Assembly (NCBI RefSeq): GCF_008386235.1
Contig: NZ_CP040671.1
Location: 932,001 to 996,000 of the forward strand
Length of the DNA: 64,000 bases
Reading direction: 5' to 3'
DNA from: Thermosynechococcus sp. CL-1
GTDB lineage: Bacteria; Cyanobacteriota; Cyanobacteriia; Thermosynechococcales; Thermosynechococcaceae
Shown: positions 56,640-64,000 of the stretch, piece after piece
Layout: the number at the start of each line of letters is the position of its first letter
Position numbering within the stretch: position 1 is the stretch's first letter
The notes under the pieces: model-generated
What the model was told of the DNA's origin: nothing
The model's input: only the letters and a program-made list of their open reading frames with translations
The model's database searches: none
Translations under genes and position numbers: made by a program

Positions 56640-57386
56640 CTAGCTAACATACAGGCTGTAGTGAAAATCCGTTTGCTCGCACTGGCTTTGCTGGAGATTG
56701 GCATGGCGAAAATTGGCCCAGCGACAGATGGCATGACTGAGGTTGGCGCGCACAAAAAGGGCATGGGAGAAATAGCCCCGCGTCAGTCCTGCATAGGCTA
56801 AATTGGCCGCATAGAAGTTGCAGCGGTAAGCCTGAACCCCCTCAAGACAAGCCTGCACCAGTTGCGCAAACCGCAGCGTAGCTTCATTGAGACTGGCTGC
56901 CATCAACAGCGCAAAGGAAAAATCACTGGCAGCGGCGCGGGCATGGCTGAGATCTGCTTGACACCAATTGCTGTGGCGACAATCCGCCTGCTCAAGGGTG
57001 ACCCAAGAGAAATCGGCATAGGTCAACCGAGCGTACTGCAAGTTGGCCAGTTGAAAATTTGCCCGCTGGGCAGTGGCGCGATCGCCCACCACTTTTAAGA
57101 ACAACGCCCCTCGGCAATCGGCATCATCGAGGTTCGCCGCTGTCAGATCCGCCTCATAGAGGTTAGCAAAGCGCAAATCCCCGTGGGCAAGGTTCACCTC
57201 TCGCAGACAGGCACGGCTGAGATTGCAGCCCCGCAGGTCATAGCCCCGCAGATCCATGCCCGTAAGATTCATTTCACTCAAATCTACAGTAAGCTGAGGA
57301 TAAGCTCGCCGCCATTCGTTCCAGAGGTGTTTTCCCCCCCGCAGGCGATCGCTCATTACCTGATTTAAGTGCCCTTTGATCATCAT
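56640..57386 (-). CDS. pentapeptide-repeat protein
   Basis: 248 aa dominated by A(D/N)LxX repeats from about residue 45 on (LTGMDLRGYDLRGCNLSRAC, then AHGDLRFANLYEADLTAANL). These fold as a right-handed quadrilateral beta helix. Cys, Trp and His are unusually frequent in the variable positions. Function unknown. ATG 57386 has AAGG 5 nt upstream; GTG 57407 is possible but would sit on the operator of the divergent LysR gene. Confidence 0.8.
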   Translation of the reverse strand: MMIKGHLNQVMSDRLRGGKHLWNEWRRAYPQLTVDLSEMNLTGMDLRGYDLRGCNLSRACLREVNLAHGDLRFANLYEADLTAANLDDADCRGALFLKVVGDRATAQRANFQLANLQYARLTYADFSWVTLEQADCRHSNWCQADLSHARAAASDFSFALLMAASLNEATLRFAQLVQACLEGVQAYRCNFYAANLAYAGLTRGYFSHALFVRANLSHAICRWANFRHANLQQSQCEQTDFHYSLYVS

Positions 57387-57407
57387 TCTTGCCTTGAGAT
57401 TCTTCAC

Positions 57408-57444
57408 ATTTCGTTATCATGGCGCGAAATTTGATAGAATTTCG
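57408..57444 (+). promoter_or_regulatory. three-half-site operator between pentapeptide and LysR genes
   Basis: ATTTCG (57408-57413), CGAAAT (57425-57430) and ATTTCG (57439-57444). The first two form an inverted repeat with an 11 bp spacer, the last two a 7 bp-arm inverted repeat (CGAAATT/AATTTCG) with a 6 bp spacer. The layout is that of a LysR-type autoregulatory site lying 32 bp before the regulator start. The sequence is seen; the function is inferred. Confidence 0.55.
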
Positions 57445-57475
57445 TCTATGTAGCCCTATCGCTGACGAAAGGAGA

Positions 57476-58438
57476 ATGGGTTTGAAACAAGCAACCCTAC
57501 ATCAGCTTAAGGTTTTTGAGGTCACTGCTCGCCACGGAAGTTTTACCCGCGCTGCCGAGGAACTCTTTCTGACGCAGCCCACCGTTTCGATTCAAATGAA
57601 GCAGTTGACCCGTGCCGTTGGTATGCCCCTCTTTGAGCAAGTGGGCAAGCGGCTCTATCTCACAGAAGCCGGCAAGGAACTACTGGCCACCTGCCAAGAC
57701 ATCTTTGAGCGCCTTGAGCGGTTTGAAATGGCCGTTGCCAATCTCAAGGGTCTCAAGCAGGGACACTTGCGGCTGTGTGTCATTACCACGGCCAAATATG
57801 TGATTCCGCGGCTGCTGGGGCCATTTTGCCAGCGCTATCCGGGGATTGATGTCGCCCTGACGGTCACCAACCATGAACAGGTGGTAGAGCGCATTCGAGG
57901 CAATATGGACGATCTCTATATTCCCAGTTGCCCACCGGAGAATGTGGATGTGGAGTGCCACCGCTTTTTGGATAATCCCTTAGTGGTGGTTGCCCCCAGT
58001 CACCATCGCCTCAGTGGCCGCAGTAAAATCCCGATCCAAGAACTGGCGGGAGAACCCTTTATTATGCGGGAGCAGGGATCGGGCACCCGCCAAGCGGTGG
58101 AGAAGCTCTTTGCAGAGCACGGTGTGCCGATCAATATCCGCCTTGAGCTGGGAAGTAACGAGTCCATTAAGCAGGCGATCGCCGGCGGCCTAGGGATTTC
58201 TGTCCTGTCTCACCACTGCTTAGCCCTTGATCGCGAGTCCAGCCAGTTGACGATTCTCGATGTCGAACATTTCCCGATTCAGCGGCACTGGCATTTGGTC
58301 TATCCTGCGGGCAAACAACTGTCGGTCGTGGCTCAGGCCTTCTTTGACTATGTGTCCACTGAGGGTCGGGAGATGATTGAATCGAGCCTCACCTATCCCA
58401 GTGTGGCGGCGCCGGCCAAGGAACTCAATCCTGTCTAG
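57476..58438 (+). CDS. LysR-family regulator of the CmpR/NdhR (CbbR-like) type
   Basis: 320 aa. The N-terminal wHTH LHQLKVFEVTARHGSFTRAA, with LFLTQPTVSIQMKQL, is the form found in CmpR and NdhR, which control inorganic-carbon genes. The effector domain follows (VITTAKYVIPRLLGPFCQRY). NdhR responds to 2-oxoglutarate and 2-phosphoglycolate; CmpR to 2-phosphoglycolate and RuBP. Which one this is cannot be settled here. ATG 57476, with AAAGGAG upstream. Confidence 0.85.
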   Translation: MGLKQATLHQLKVFEVTARHGSFTRAAEELFLTQPTVSIQMKQLTRAVGMPLFEQVGKRLYLTEAGKELLATCQDIFERLERFEMAVANLKGLKQGHLRLCVITTAKYVIPRLLGPFCQRYPGIDVALTVTNHEQVVERIRGNMDDLYIPSCPPENVDVECHRFLDNPLVVVAPSHHRLSGRSKIPIQELAGEPFIMREQGSGTRQAVEKLFAEHGVPINIRLELGSNESIKQAIAGGLGISVLSHHCLALDRESSQLTILDVEHFPIQRHWHLVYPAGKQLSVVAQAFFDYVSTEGREMIESSLTYPSVAAPAKELNPV

Positions 58439-58439
58439 C

Positions 58440-59084
58440 ATGACAACCCTCCAATTTCTCACCTTTCCCGATCCGCCGATCGCGGCCGATCACAGCCTTC
58501 TATTGCTCCACGGCTGGGGTGCCAATGCCGCAGATCTGATTTCCCTTGGATCGTTGCTGGCTCCCCAAGCCCAAACCTATGCAGCGGAAGCTCCCTTTCC
58601 CCATCCTTACGTCCCCCAAGGGCGGATGTGGTACGACCTGAATCAGCACGATGCCCGCAGTGGCTCATTACTGCTCGATGAGCGGGCAACGGATCTAGCC
58701 ACCAGTGAAGCGGCACTGCGGGAGTGGATTGCCAGCTTGCCCATTGATCTCAGCCGCACAATTTTAGGGGGATTTTCCCAAGGGGGAGCATTGACATTGG
58801 TTGTGGGGTTAACGTTGCCTTTAGCGGGATTATTGGTCTTTAGTGGCTATTTAGTGCGCCCGCCAGTGGTGACAGCCACCTCGCCACCCGTGTTGATGAT
58901 CCATGGCACAGCGGATCCTGTGGTGCCCTTTGCCAGTGCCCAAGCCAGTTGGCAAGCCTTGCAAGCCGCAGGAGTGAAGGGAGCGTTTCATGCCCTACCC
59001 ATGGCCCATGAAATTAATGGAGACGCGATCGCGATCGCCCGCCAGTTTATTGAGAAGACCCTGCCTAACATCAACTCAAATTGA
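58440..59084 (+). CDS. alpha/beta hydrolase, carboxylesterase/phospholipase family
   Basis: 214 aa. Oxyanion segment LLLLHGWGANAADL, nucleophile elbow GGFSQGGALT, acid IHGTADPVVPF and terminal His in PMAHEI complete the triad. Similar to acyl-protein thioesterase-like YpfH/Est families; no signal peptide, so cytosolic. ATG 58440 is one base past the LysR stop, so the two may be co-transcribed. The 3' end overlaps the next gene. Confidence 0.85.
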   Translation: MTTLQFLTFPDPPIAADHSLLLLHGWGANAADLISLGSLLAPQAQTYAAEAPFPHPYVPQGRMWYDLNQHDARSGSLLLDERATDLATSEAALREWIASLPIDLSRTILGGFSQGGALTLVVGLTLPLAGLLVFSGYLVRPPVVTATSPPVLMIHGTADPVVPFASAQASWQALQAAGVKGAFHALPMAHEINGDAIAIARQFIEKTLPNINSN

Positions 59085-59721
59085 GTAACCCATAGGCAAG
59101 CAAAGCGCTACCGATCGGAACTGTGAGATTATCAACCCCTCGCCAAGCAATCAGTTCCAAAAGGGTCGCACCCAGACCTACTAAGGGGGCAATCCAGAGC
59201 AACTCTAAGGCCGCAATGGGGGTGAGGGATAGAGCCGCCACCACGGTACTCACACAGAACATGGTCAGGGTTCCTTCCCAGCTTTTACTGGTTCGCGGCA
59301 GGGGATGGCGTCCCCAGTTAATCCCCACAAGGGCAGCCAAGCCATCTCCCCAAGCCATCACTAAAATTCCCAGAACCGCCAGTTCCGGCAGCGTGTTCCA
59401 AAAGAGCGCCATTAATGTGCCAATACTCACCGCATAAAAAAAGGTGCCCCAGCTTTGGCGCCCCACGCCACTAATACTGGGAAAAATCGGTATGCGGTAA
59501 GAAAGCAGTGTGACGACGCCAGCGATCGCTGCGGCCACAATTCCCCAACTCGTGGGTACCCCCAAGGCATAGGCAATGAGAATCACTTGACCCGCACCAA
59601 TGTGAACCACTTTCCGTGACCATTCCTTGGCATTGGGAAACCAAGCGTGAATCAGTTCTGCGGTTAACAGCACCAAGCCCAGCCAACTTGTGACCAAAAT
59701 TCCTGCCCAGAACATTGTCAT
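59071..59721 (-). CDS. polyprenol/phytol kinase-like membrane protein
   Basis: 216 aa with six or more transmembrane helices. WSRKVVHIGAGQVILIAYAL and MAWGDGLAALVGINWGRHPL are signatures of the CTP-dependent dolichol/phytol kinase family; SKSWEGTLTMF completes it. The cyanobacterial and plant member VTE5 phosphorylates phytol for tocopherol synthesis. The substrate is inferred. Follows wecB by 26 bp. Confidence 0.8.
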   Translation of the reverse strand: MTMFWAGILVTSWLGLVLLTAELIHAWFPNAKEWSRKVVHIGAGQVILIAYALGVPTSWGIVAAAIAGVVTLLSYRIPIFPSISGVGRQSWGTFFYAVSIGTLMALFWNTLPELAVLGILVMAWGDGLAALVGINWGRHPLPRTSKSWEGTLTMFCVSTVVAALSLTPIAALELLWIAPLVGLGATLLELIAWRGVDNLTVPIGSALLAYGLLNLS

Positions 59722-59747
59722 TGCTATCCTCAGATGGCCGTGGCTCC

Positions 59748-60872
59748 TTACTGTGTCTGCTGGGCAAAAAACTGGGTCACAATCTCAAGGATGCGATCGC
59801 TCGCATGACCATCGCCAAAGGGATTAATCGCCGTCGCCATGCGGTTGTAGGCCACTGGATCCGTGAGCAGTTCAATGGCTGCCGCTGCAATCGTATCTGC
59901 AAACGTGCCCACCAGTTTAGCAGTGCCAGCGGTGACCGCTTCCGGCCGCTCAGTGGTTTCCCGTAACACCAGTACCGGTTTACCAAGGCTAGGGGCTTCC
60001 TCTTGGAGACCACCGGAATCCGTCAGCAGGAGTGTTGATCCCTTAATCGCTGCCACAAGAGCAGGATAGTCCAGTGGCTCCGTCAGAAAAACGCGAGGAT
60101 GATGCCCCAAATAGGCTTTGAGGGGTTCACGCACGGTGGGATTGCGGTGCAAGGGCAAGAGCAAAGCGGTATCGGGAATCGTGTTTAAGATTTTCAGGAA
60201 ACCATTGGCAATGTCTTCTAGGGGGGCACCCCAGTTTTCCCGTCGGTGAACGGTGGCGAGGATCACGCGATACTGTTGCCAGTCAAGGCCGGGGACATGG
60301 CACACTGGCTGGCGATCGGCCACTTGCAGCAGCGCATCAATCACGGTATTGCCCGTCAAGTGAATACTACCCGTGACCCCGGCCGCCTGAAGATTCTTGA
60401 CGGCTTGTTCCGTAGGGGCAAAATGCAACTGCGCTAATTGGGAAATAAGGCGGCGGTTGGCTTCTTCTGGATAGGGGTTGTAGAGATCGTCGGTGCGCAA
60501 GCCCGCTTCCACATGGCCGACAGGAATCTGCTGATAAAAGGCGGCAAGGGTAGCGGCAAAGGCGGTTGTTGTATCCCCCTGAACCAAAACAAGACGGGGC
60601 AGGAGTTCTTGATAGAGTTGCTCAAGGCCTTGGAGAGCACGACAGGTGATTTCGGTCAGGGTTTGCTTGGGCTGCATAATGGCCAAGTCCCGATCTGCCC
60701 GCAGGTCAAACAGTGCCATCACTTGATCCACCATTTCGCGGTGCTGTCCCGTGAGGACAACGTAGGGTTCAAACAGGGGCGATCGCTGGAAGGCTTGAAT
60801 GACCGGTGCCAATTTGATTGCCTCCGGGCGCGTACCCAACGTAATGCAGATCGGGATCGAGGAAGCAATCAT
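59748..60872 (-). CDS. wecB: UDP-N-acetylglucosamine 2-epimerase (non-hydrolysing)
   Basis: 374 aa. ITLGTRPEAIKLAPVIQAF starts the Rossmann domain. GHVEAGLRTDDLYNPYPEE carries active-site acids and TVHRRENWG a conserved His; LTDSGGLQEEAPSLGKP binds UDP. Produces UDP-ManNAc for cell-surface polysaccharide. No other polysaccharide genes are adjacent. ATG 60872. Confidence 0.93.
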   Translation of the reverse strand: MIASSIPICITLGTRPEAIKLAPVIQAFQRSPLFEPYVVLTGQHREMVDQVMALFDLRADRDLAIMQPKQTLTEITCRALQGLEQLYQELLPRLVLVQGDTTTAFAATLAAFYQQIPVGHVEAGLRTDDLYNPYPEEANRRLISQLAQLHFAPTEQAVKNLQAAGVTGSIHLTGNTVIDALLQVADRQPVCHVPGLDWQQYRVILATVHRRENWGAPLEDIANGFLKILNTIPDTALLLPLHRNPTVREPLKAYLGHHPRVFLTEPLDYPALVAAIKGSTLLLTDSGGLQEEAPSLGKPVLVLRETTERPEAVTAGTAKLVGTFADTIAAAAIELLTDPVAYNRMATAINPFGDGHASDRILEIVTQFFAQQTQ

Positions 60873-61133
60873 AGCCGTCTAAATACCAAAAATAATAACT
60901 TTAGTGTACCGAGAAGCGAGCGTCAAAAAAGTGTCTAGTTGCCACTGCCCATGATTCCGTCGTTCGCCAGTCTTTTTCTAAAGCATGGAGTCTTAAGGAA
61001 TGCCTGCGCGTCGCCCCTCCGTTACTTCTCCCATAGGGAGTCTTACAGTGGTAGGGGTGTGCCATCTTGGTGGGAAGGACTGTATGTTAATAATAGAAGG
61101 GAATGCACCGCCATTGCGCTCGCTGAGGTGGCC

Positions 61134-61649
61134 ATGATTGAAATGACCGTTGCTGGGATTGCCCTCGATGCCACTAACCGTCGCACTCCAATTGTCTTAC
61201 TCAAAGACGGTGCTGGACGGCGAGCACTGCCCATCTGGATTGGTGATAATGAGGCGCGGGCAATTTTAATGGCCTTGGAAAATCAACGAGCACCGCGACC
61301 GATGACCCATGATCTGATGGTCAACATTCTCAACGAATGGAATATGACCCTAGAACGGGTGGTCATCCATTCCTTGGAAGACAACACCTACTATGCAGTG
61401 CTCACCCTGCGCCAAGGAGACATTCGTAAAGAGATTGATGCTCGTCCGAGCGATGCCATTGCCCTTGCCCTGCGCTGTGATTGCCCGATTTGGGTGATGG
61501 AAGCGGTTGTTGCCGATGCCTCGATTCCCGTCGATCGCGATGCTGACGAGGAAGAACGCCAAGCCTTTCGCCGCTTTTTAGATTCGATTCGCCCTGAAGA
61601 TTTTATTCAGCAGGGCCGGGGAATGGAAGAGGATTCCTCCGCAGGCTAG
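61134..61649 (+). CDS. bifunctional nuclease family protein (DUF151)
   Basis: 171 aa. MIEMTVAGIALDATNRRTPIV and LPIWIGDNEARAI, with DARPSDAIALALR, are DUF151 signatures; an acidic C-terminal tail with UVR-like features follows. Plant homologues have RNase/DNase activity. ATG 61134 has GAGGTG before it; the long open frame from 60939 is not conserved-looking. The 261 bp upstream (60873-61133) hold nothing recognisable. One base separates it from the aldo/keto reductase. Confidence 0.85.
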   Translation: MIEMTVAGIALDATNRRTPIVLLKDGAGRRALPIWIGDNEARAILMALENQRAPRPMTHDLMVNILNEWNMTLERVVIHSLEDNTYYAVLTLRQGDIRKEIDARPSDAIALALRCDCPIWVMEAVVADASIPVDRDADEEERQAFRRFLDSIRPEDFIQQGRGMEEDSSAG

Positions 61650-61650
61650 A

Positions 61651-62772
61651 ATGCGCTACCGCCGCTTTGGTCGCACGGGGCTGAACCTCTCGGTTTTTTC
61701 CCTTGGAACGATGCGCGCCTTGGGCAGTCCAGAGGTGATGCAGGCGGTCATTGAGGGGGCGATCGCCCACGGCATTAACCACATTGAAACCGCCGCCGCC
61801 TACGGTGCCAGTGAGGCCTATATTGGTCGTGCCCTCAAGGCACTGGGTCAGCCCACCGTTTTTATCACCACTAAACTCTTGCCCCAAGGGGATGCGGATC
61901 ACGTCCAGCGGCAAATTGCTCAATCCCTTGAGCGTCTTCAAGTCTCACGGTTAGATGGTGTCGCCCTCCATGGCCTCAACACCCCTGAGCATCTCGCATG
62001 GCTGAGCACTGAGGGGATGGCAATGCTGCGGCAGTTGCAAGCAAAGGGGGTAATTGGTGCTTTAGGCTTTTCCAGTCATGGATCGTTGTCTGTGATTTCG
62101 CGGGCGATCGCCAGCAATCAATTTGATTTTGTCAATCTGCATTACACCTACTTTCAGCAACGCAATGCCCCAGCGATCGCCGCTGCCGCTGAGCGGGATA
62201 TGGGGATTTTTATCATTTCGCCAGCCGATAAAGGGGGACAACTCTACCGGCCTTCCCAACGGCTCCAAGATCTCTGTGCGCCCTTTCACCCTCTCCATTG
62301 GAGCTATCGCTGGTTGCTGAGTCAGCCTGCCATCACCACCTTGAGTATTGGACCTGCCACCGTTGCCGAGTTGGCCTTTCCCTTGGCCGTGGCTGATCAG
62401 GTGGCACCCCTGAGCGCTGAAGAGCAAGCGGTGGGCGATCGCCTGCAAGCAGTGATGCAGGAAACCTTGGGCACCGATTTGTGTCAACAATGTTATGCTT
62501 GTTTGCCCTGCCCTGAGGAAATTCACATCCCCGAAGTGCTGCGGCTTCACAACTTAGCCGTCGCCTACGACATGACAGAATTTAGCAAGTATCGCTATGG
62601 GATGTTTGGTCGTGCCGGGCATTGGTTTCCCGGTCAACCCGCCAACCGCTGTACTGAATGTGGCGATTGTTTGCCCCGCTGTCCCAGTGGCTTGGAGATT
62701 CCTCGGCTATTGCGCGAAACCCATGAGCAGTTGCAGGGCACCTCGCGATCGCGCCTTTGGCAGGGGATTTGA
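61651..62772 (+). CDS. aldo/keto reductase with C-terminal 4Fe-4S domain
   Basis: 373 aa. AKR barrel (about 1-260): RFGRTGLNLSVFSLGTMR, IETAAAYGASE with the catalytic Tyr, FITTKL lysine and VALHGLNTPEH. A ferredoxin-like tail (about 275-360) has CQQCYACLPCPEEI and CTECGDCLPRCPSGL, two cluster motifs. The architecture suggests a ferredoxin-linked oxidoreductase of unknown substrate. Coupled to the DUF151 gene. Confidence 0.87.
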   Translation: MRYRRFGRTGLNLSVFSLGTMRALGSPEVMQAVIEGAIAHGINHIETAAAYGASEAYIGRALKALGQPTVFITTKLLPQGDADHVQRQIAQSLERLQVSRLDGVALHGLNTPEHLAWLSTEGMAMLRQLQAKGVIGALGFSSHGSLSVISRAIASNQFDFVNLHYTYFQQRNAPAIAAAAERDMGIFIISPADKGGQLYRPSQRLQDLCAPFHPLHWSYRWLLSQPAITTLSIGPATVAELAFPLAVADQVAPLSAEEQAVGDRLQAVMQETLGTDLCQQCYACLPCPEEIHIPEVLRLHNLAVAYDMTEFSKYRYGMFGRAGHWFPGQPANRCTECGDCLPRCPSGLEIPRLLRETHEQLQGTSRSRLWQGI

Positions 62773-62965
62773 TGAATAAGGGAAAATCAAAAACAATGTC
62801 GATCAACCAGATTTTGAAGAACAATTGAGAGTTGAGGACGAGGTAGTCACAAGGGCTGAGCCGATTGAGAATGGACTTGACAAGAGTTGCAAAAATGCCG
62901 TAACTTATTTTTTCTTGTTTTGAGGGAAGAATACGACATTTCTTCCCTTTTTCCTAGCCTCTTAA

Positions 62966-63274
62966 ACTATCTTTCAACACTTCTGGTTTTCAGGATATTG
63001 GGGTACGTTAGGGTTTGTGAGTTGGCTGAGTCAGTACTGTTTGCCCGCGTTAGAGAAACGTTCGTTGTTGATGATGGATAATGCACCGATTCATCCGAAA
63101 GGGGCGATTCAGGCAGTGGTGAAAGCGGCGGGTCACGAGGTGTTATTTTTACCGAAATACTCTCCTGATTTGAATGTGATTGAGCACGACTTTAGTGCGC
63201 TGAAACGAGCGCGGATGTATGCAGGGTCAAACAGTTCGATTGATGAGGTGATTCGCAAGTATTGTGCTGGATAA
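62966..63274 (+). pseudogene. IS630-family transposase, C-terminal remnant
   Basis: Frame open from just after a stop at 62963 to TAA 63272. It retains LLMMDNAPIHPK (second catalytic Asp) and LPKYSPDLNVIEHDFSALKR (catalytic Glu) with the usual C-terminal helix. The N-terminal half with the helix-turn-helix and first Asp is missing. The 193 bp upstream (62773-62965) is AT-rich and unassigned. No terminal inverted repeats were recognised. Confidence 0.85.
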
Positions 63275-63297
63275 TGTCTCATTCTTTATTAGAATAG

Positions 63298-63552
63298 CTA
63301 TAAAATTGATCTAGAAGATTGCGATCGTCCTTCGGGGCGATCGAGGATTGAAACGACACTGACAGCATCAAAGCGATCGTCCCCGGGACGATATGACAGG
63401 ATTTCTAAACCAATTGGCTCCCCAGTCACCCCATCCTTGAACAAAATCACCCCATCTCCAAGTTCTGTCGCAACCTGGTTTCTTCGTGGAACTTGCCAGA
63501 ATACACTTAACAGCTCTGTTTCTGGCTCATAAAATACTCTTATTTGAGCCAC
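63298..63552 (-). CDS. DUF2283 domain protein
   Basis: 84 aa: FYEPETELLSVFWQ and DGVILFKDGVTGEPIGLEIL are the DUF2283 pattern (a small beta-sheet protein with Asp/Gly turns). The start overlaps the end of the upstream gene by 13 bp, the usual layout of cyanobacterial toxin-antitoxin-like pairs. A function as antitoxin is inference. Confidence 0.75.
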   Translation of the reverse strand: MAQIRVFYEPETELLSVFWQVPRRNQVATELGDGVILFKDGVTGEPIGLEILSYRPGDDRFDAVSVVSILDRPEGRSQSSRSIL

Positions 63553-63746
63553 ACTGTCTCCCCTTCTTTAATGGCGTCAGTTTGATAAGCAGTGATTAAA
63601 AAACCATCTCCATTTAAGCATCGTGCCACTGCAACAACCCAACGTTTTTCTCGCTGTACCCGATAAAACAATAATACTCCTGAATCTCGGCTACTGCGAC
63701 GAACCTCATCTGGTGTAGAAAGAGCTAACCGCACACAATCTTCCAA
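63540..63746 (-). CDS. small toxin-like protein paired with DUF2283, start uncertain
   Basis: 68 aa from TTG 63746. TPDEVRRSSRDSGVLLFYRV, KRWVVAVARCL and FLITAYQTDAIKEGETVW resemble small phage-derived RNase-like proteins that often precede DUF2283 genes. The reading frame stays open upstream to about 63816 (EEYWQRLLIKHPDIEEL) but lacks ATG or GTG, so the gene is either truncated at the tRNA or uses a rare start codon. Confidence 0.6.
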   Translation of the reverse strand: MEDCVRLALSTPDEVRRSSRDSGVLLFYRVQREKRWVVAVARCLNGDGFLITAYQTDAIKEGETVWLK

Positions 63747-63816
63747 CTCTTCAATATCAGGGTGCTTGATGAGCAGCCGTTGCCAATACTCCTCAATTGA
63801 AAAGGGGGCAAAAATA

Positions 63817-63889
63817 TGGAGAGTAGGGAACTCGAATCCCTGACCTTCGCGGTGCGATCGCGACGCTCTACCAACTGAGCTAACTCCCC
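63817..63889 (-). tRNA. trnA-CGC: tRNA-Ala(CGC)
   Basis: 73 nt. GGGGAGT pairs with ACTCTCC and includes the G3-U70 pair that specifies alanine. D arm GCTC/GAGC, anticodon loop ATCGCAC (CGC), T arm AGGGA-TTCGAGT-TCCCT, discriminator A, no encoded CCA. Confidence 0.95.
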
Positions 63890-63899
63890 AGTTCTTTCT

Positions 63900-64000
63900 T
63901 TAATATACGGTAAACGAGGACACGATGGTCTTAAATTGGTCTTCTACCTTTGGCCAGCGCTCCTCGGGAGCTGACACACTCAAGGTATAGACCTTTCCTC
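63900..64000 (-). CDS. PsbP-like protein (CyanoP), C-terminal fragment
   Basis: Partial: the gene enters from the right edge and stops at 63900-63902 (TAA). The last 32 residues include KVYTLSVSAPEERWPKVEDQ and end FKTIVSSFTVY, the C-terminal helix of PsbP-domain proteins. CyanoP is a thylakoid-lumen lipoprotein associated with photosystem II assembly. The lipobox lies outside the window. It stops 11 bases from tRNA-Ala. Confidence 0.75.
   Translation of the reverse strand, partial: GKVYTLSVSAPEERWPKVEDQFKTIVSSFTVY

Noticed and set aside
60939-61133. N-terminal extension of the bifunctional nuclease frame
   Set aside because: The extension has no similarity to the family, and a ribosome site GAGGTG sits directly before ATG 61134.

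Overview
The window is a compact stretch of a unicellular cyanobacterial chromosome. The evidence is a photosystem I subunit (PsaK), the allophycocyanin core subunit ApcF, phycocyanobilin synthase PcyA, the tail of a CyanoP (PsbP-like) protein, a cyanobacterial Hfq, a tRNA-Leu(UAA) with the classical group I intron, and very frequent HIP1 octamers (GCGATCGC). Gene content and protein style suggest a thermophilic Thermosynechococcus-type strain; that last step is inference. Genes are tightly packed, many overlap by 1 to 50 bp, and neighbouring genes are mostly unrelated in function, as is usual in cyanobacteria.

Layout. 1-13 kb: aminopeptidase P, intron-bearing tRNA-Leu, CobD-like decarboxylase and HU, phosphoglycerate kinase, a universal stress protein, a GH57 glycosidase, TrpF, PsaK, a serine hydrolase and pyruvate kinase. 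13-16.5 kb: a COG0523 metallochaperone behind a Zur-like palindrome, followed by small Cys-rich or sulfur-related genes and a geranylgeranyl-reductase-like flavoprotein. 16.5-29 kb: a CHASE2 nucleotide cyclase, tRNA-Tyr, a coiled-coil repeat protein, a large chimera of cNMP-binding, degenerate sigma-54-type AAA+ and membrane polyferredoxin, TypA, a frameshifted AarF/UbiB kinase, a thioredoxin and several conserved membrane proteins. 29-37 kb: a flavin hydroxylase, a methyltransferase, a dapF-VWA-matrixin-DUF819 operon, Hfq, LarC and an alkyltransferase-like protein.

37.1-42.9 kb is the most coherent block: two V4R proteins, a five-copy NWxG repeat protein, a small protein with phycobiliprotein-like sequence, a 2Fe-2S ferredoxin, a membrane TPR protein and a Ser/Thr kinase. 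This matches the Synechocystis slr0144-slr0152 photosystem II assembly cluster in order and content, without slr0149 and slr0150 equivalents. 43-57 kb: a SWIM-domain gene coupled to a nuclease-like gene, a CobT-like protein, PgeF, PcyA divergent from squalene-hopene cyclase, an M48 protease, CysK, tRNA-Ser with an orphan DNA methyltransferase, PyrR with a leader that looks like a transcription attenuator, UvrB, ApcF and IspF. 57-64 kb: a pentapeptide protein divergent from a CmpR/NdhR-type LysR regulator across a three-half-site operator, an esterase, a phytol-kinase-like protein, WecB, a bifunctional nuclease, a ferredoxin-type aldo/keto reductase, and a small accessory patch (IS630 remnant, DUF2283 pair) ending exactly at tRNA-Ala(CGC). 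The window closes inside the CyanoP-like gene.

The strongest leads for new biology are the degenerate AAA+/polyferredoxin chimera, the two uncharacterised proteins inside the photosystem II assembly cluster, and the pyrR leader switch. No CRISPR array, rRNA operon or intact prophage was seen.
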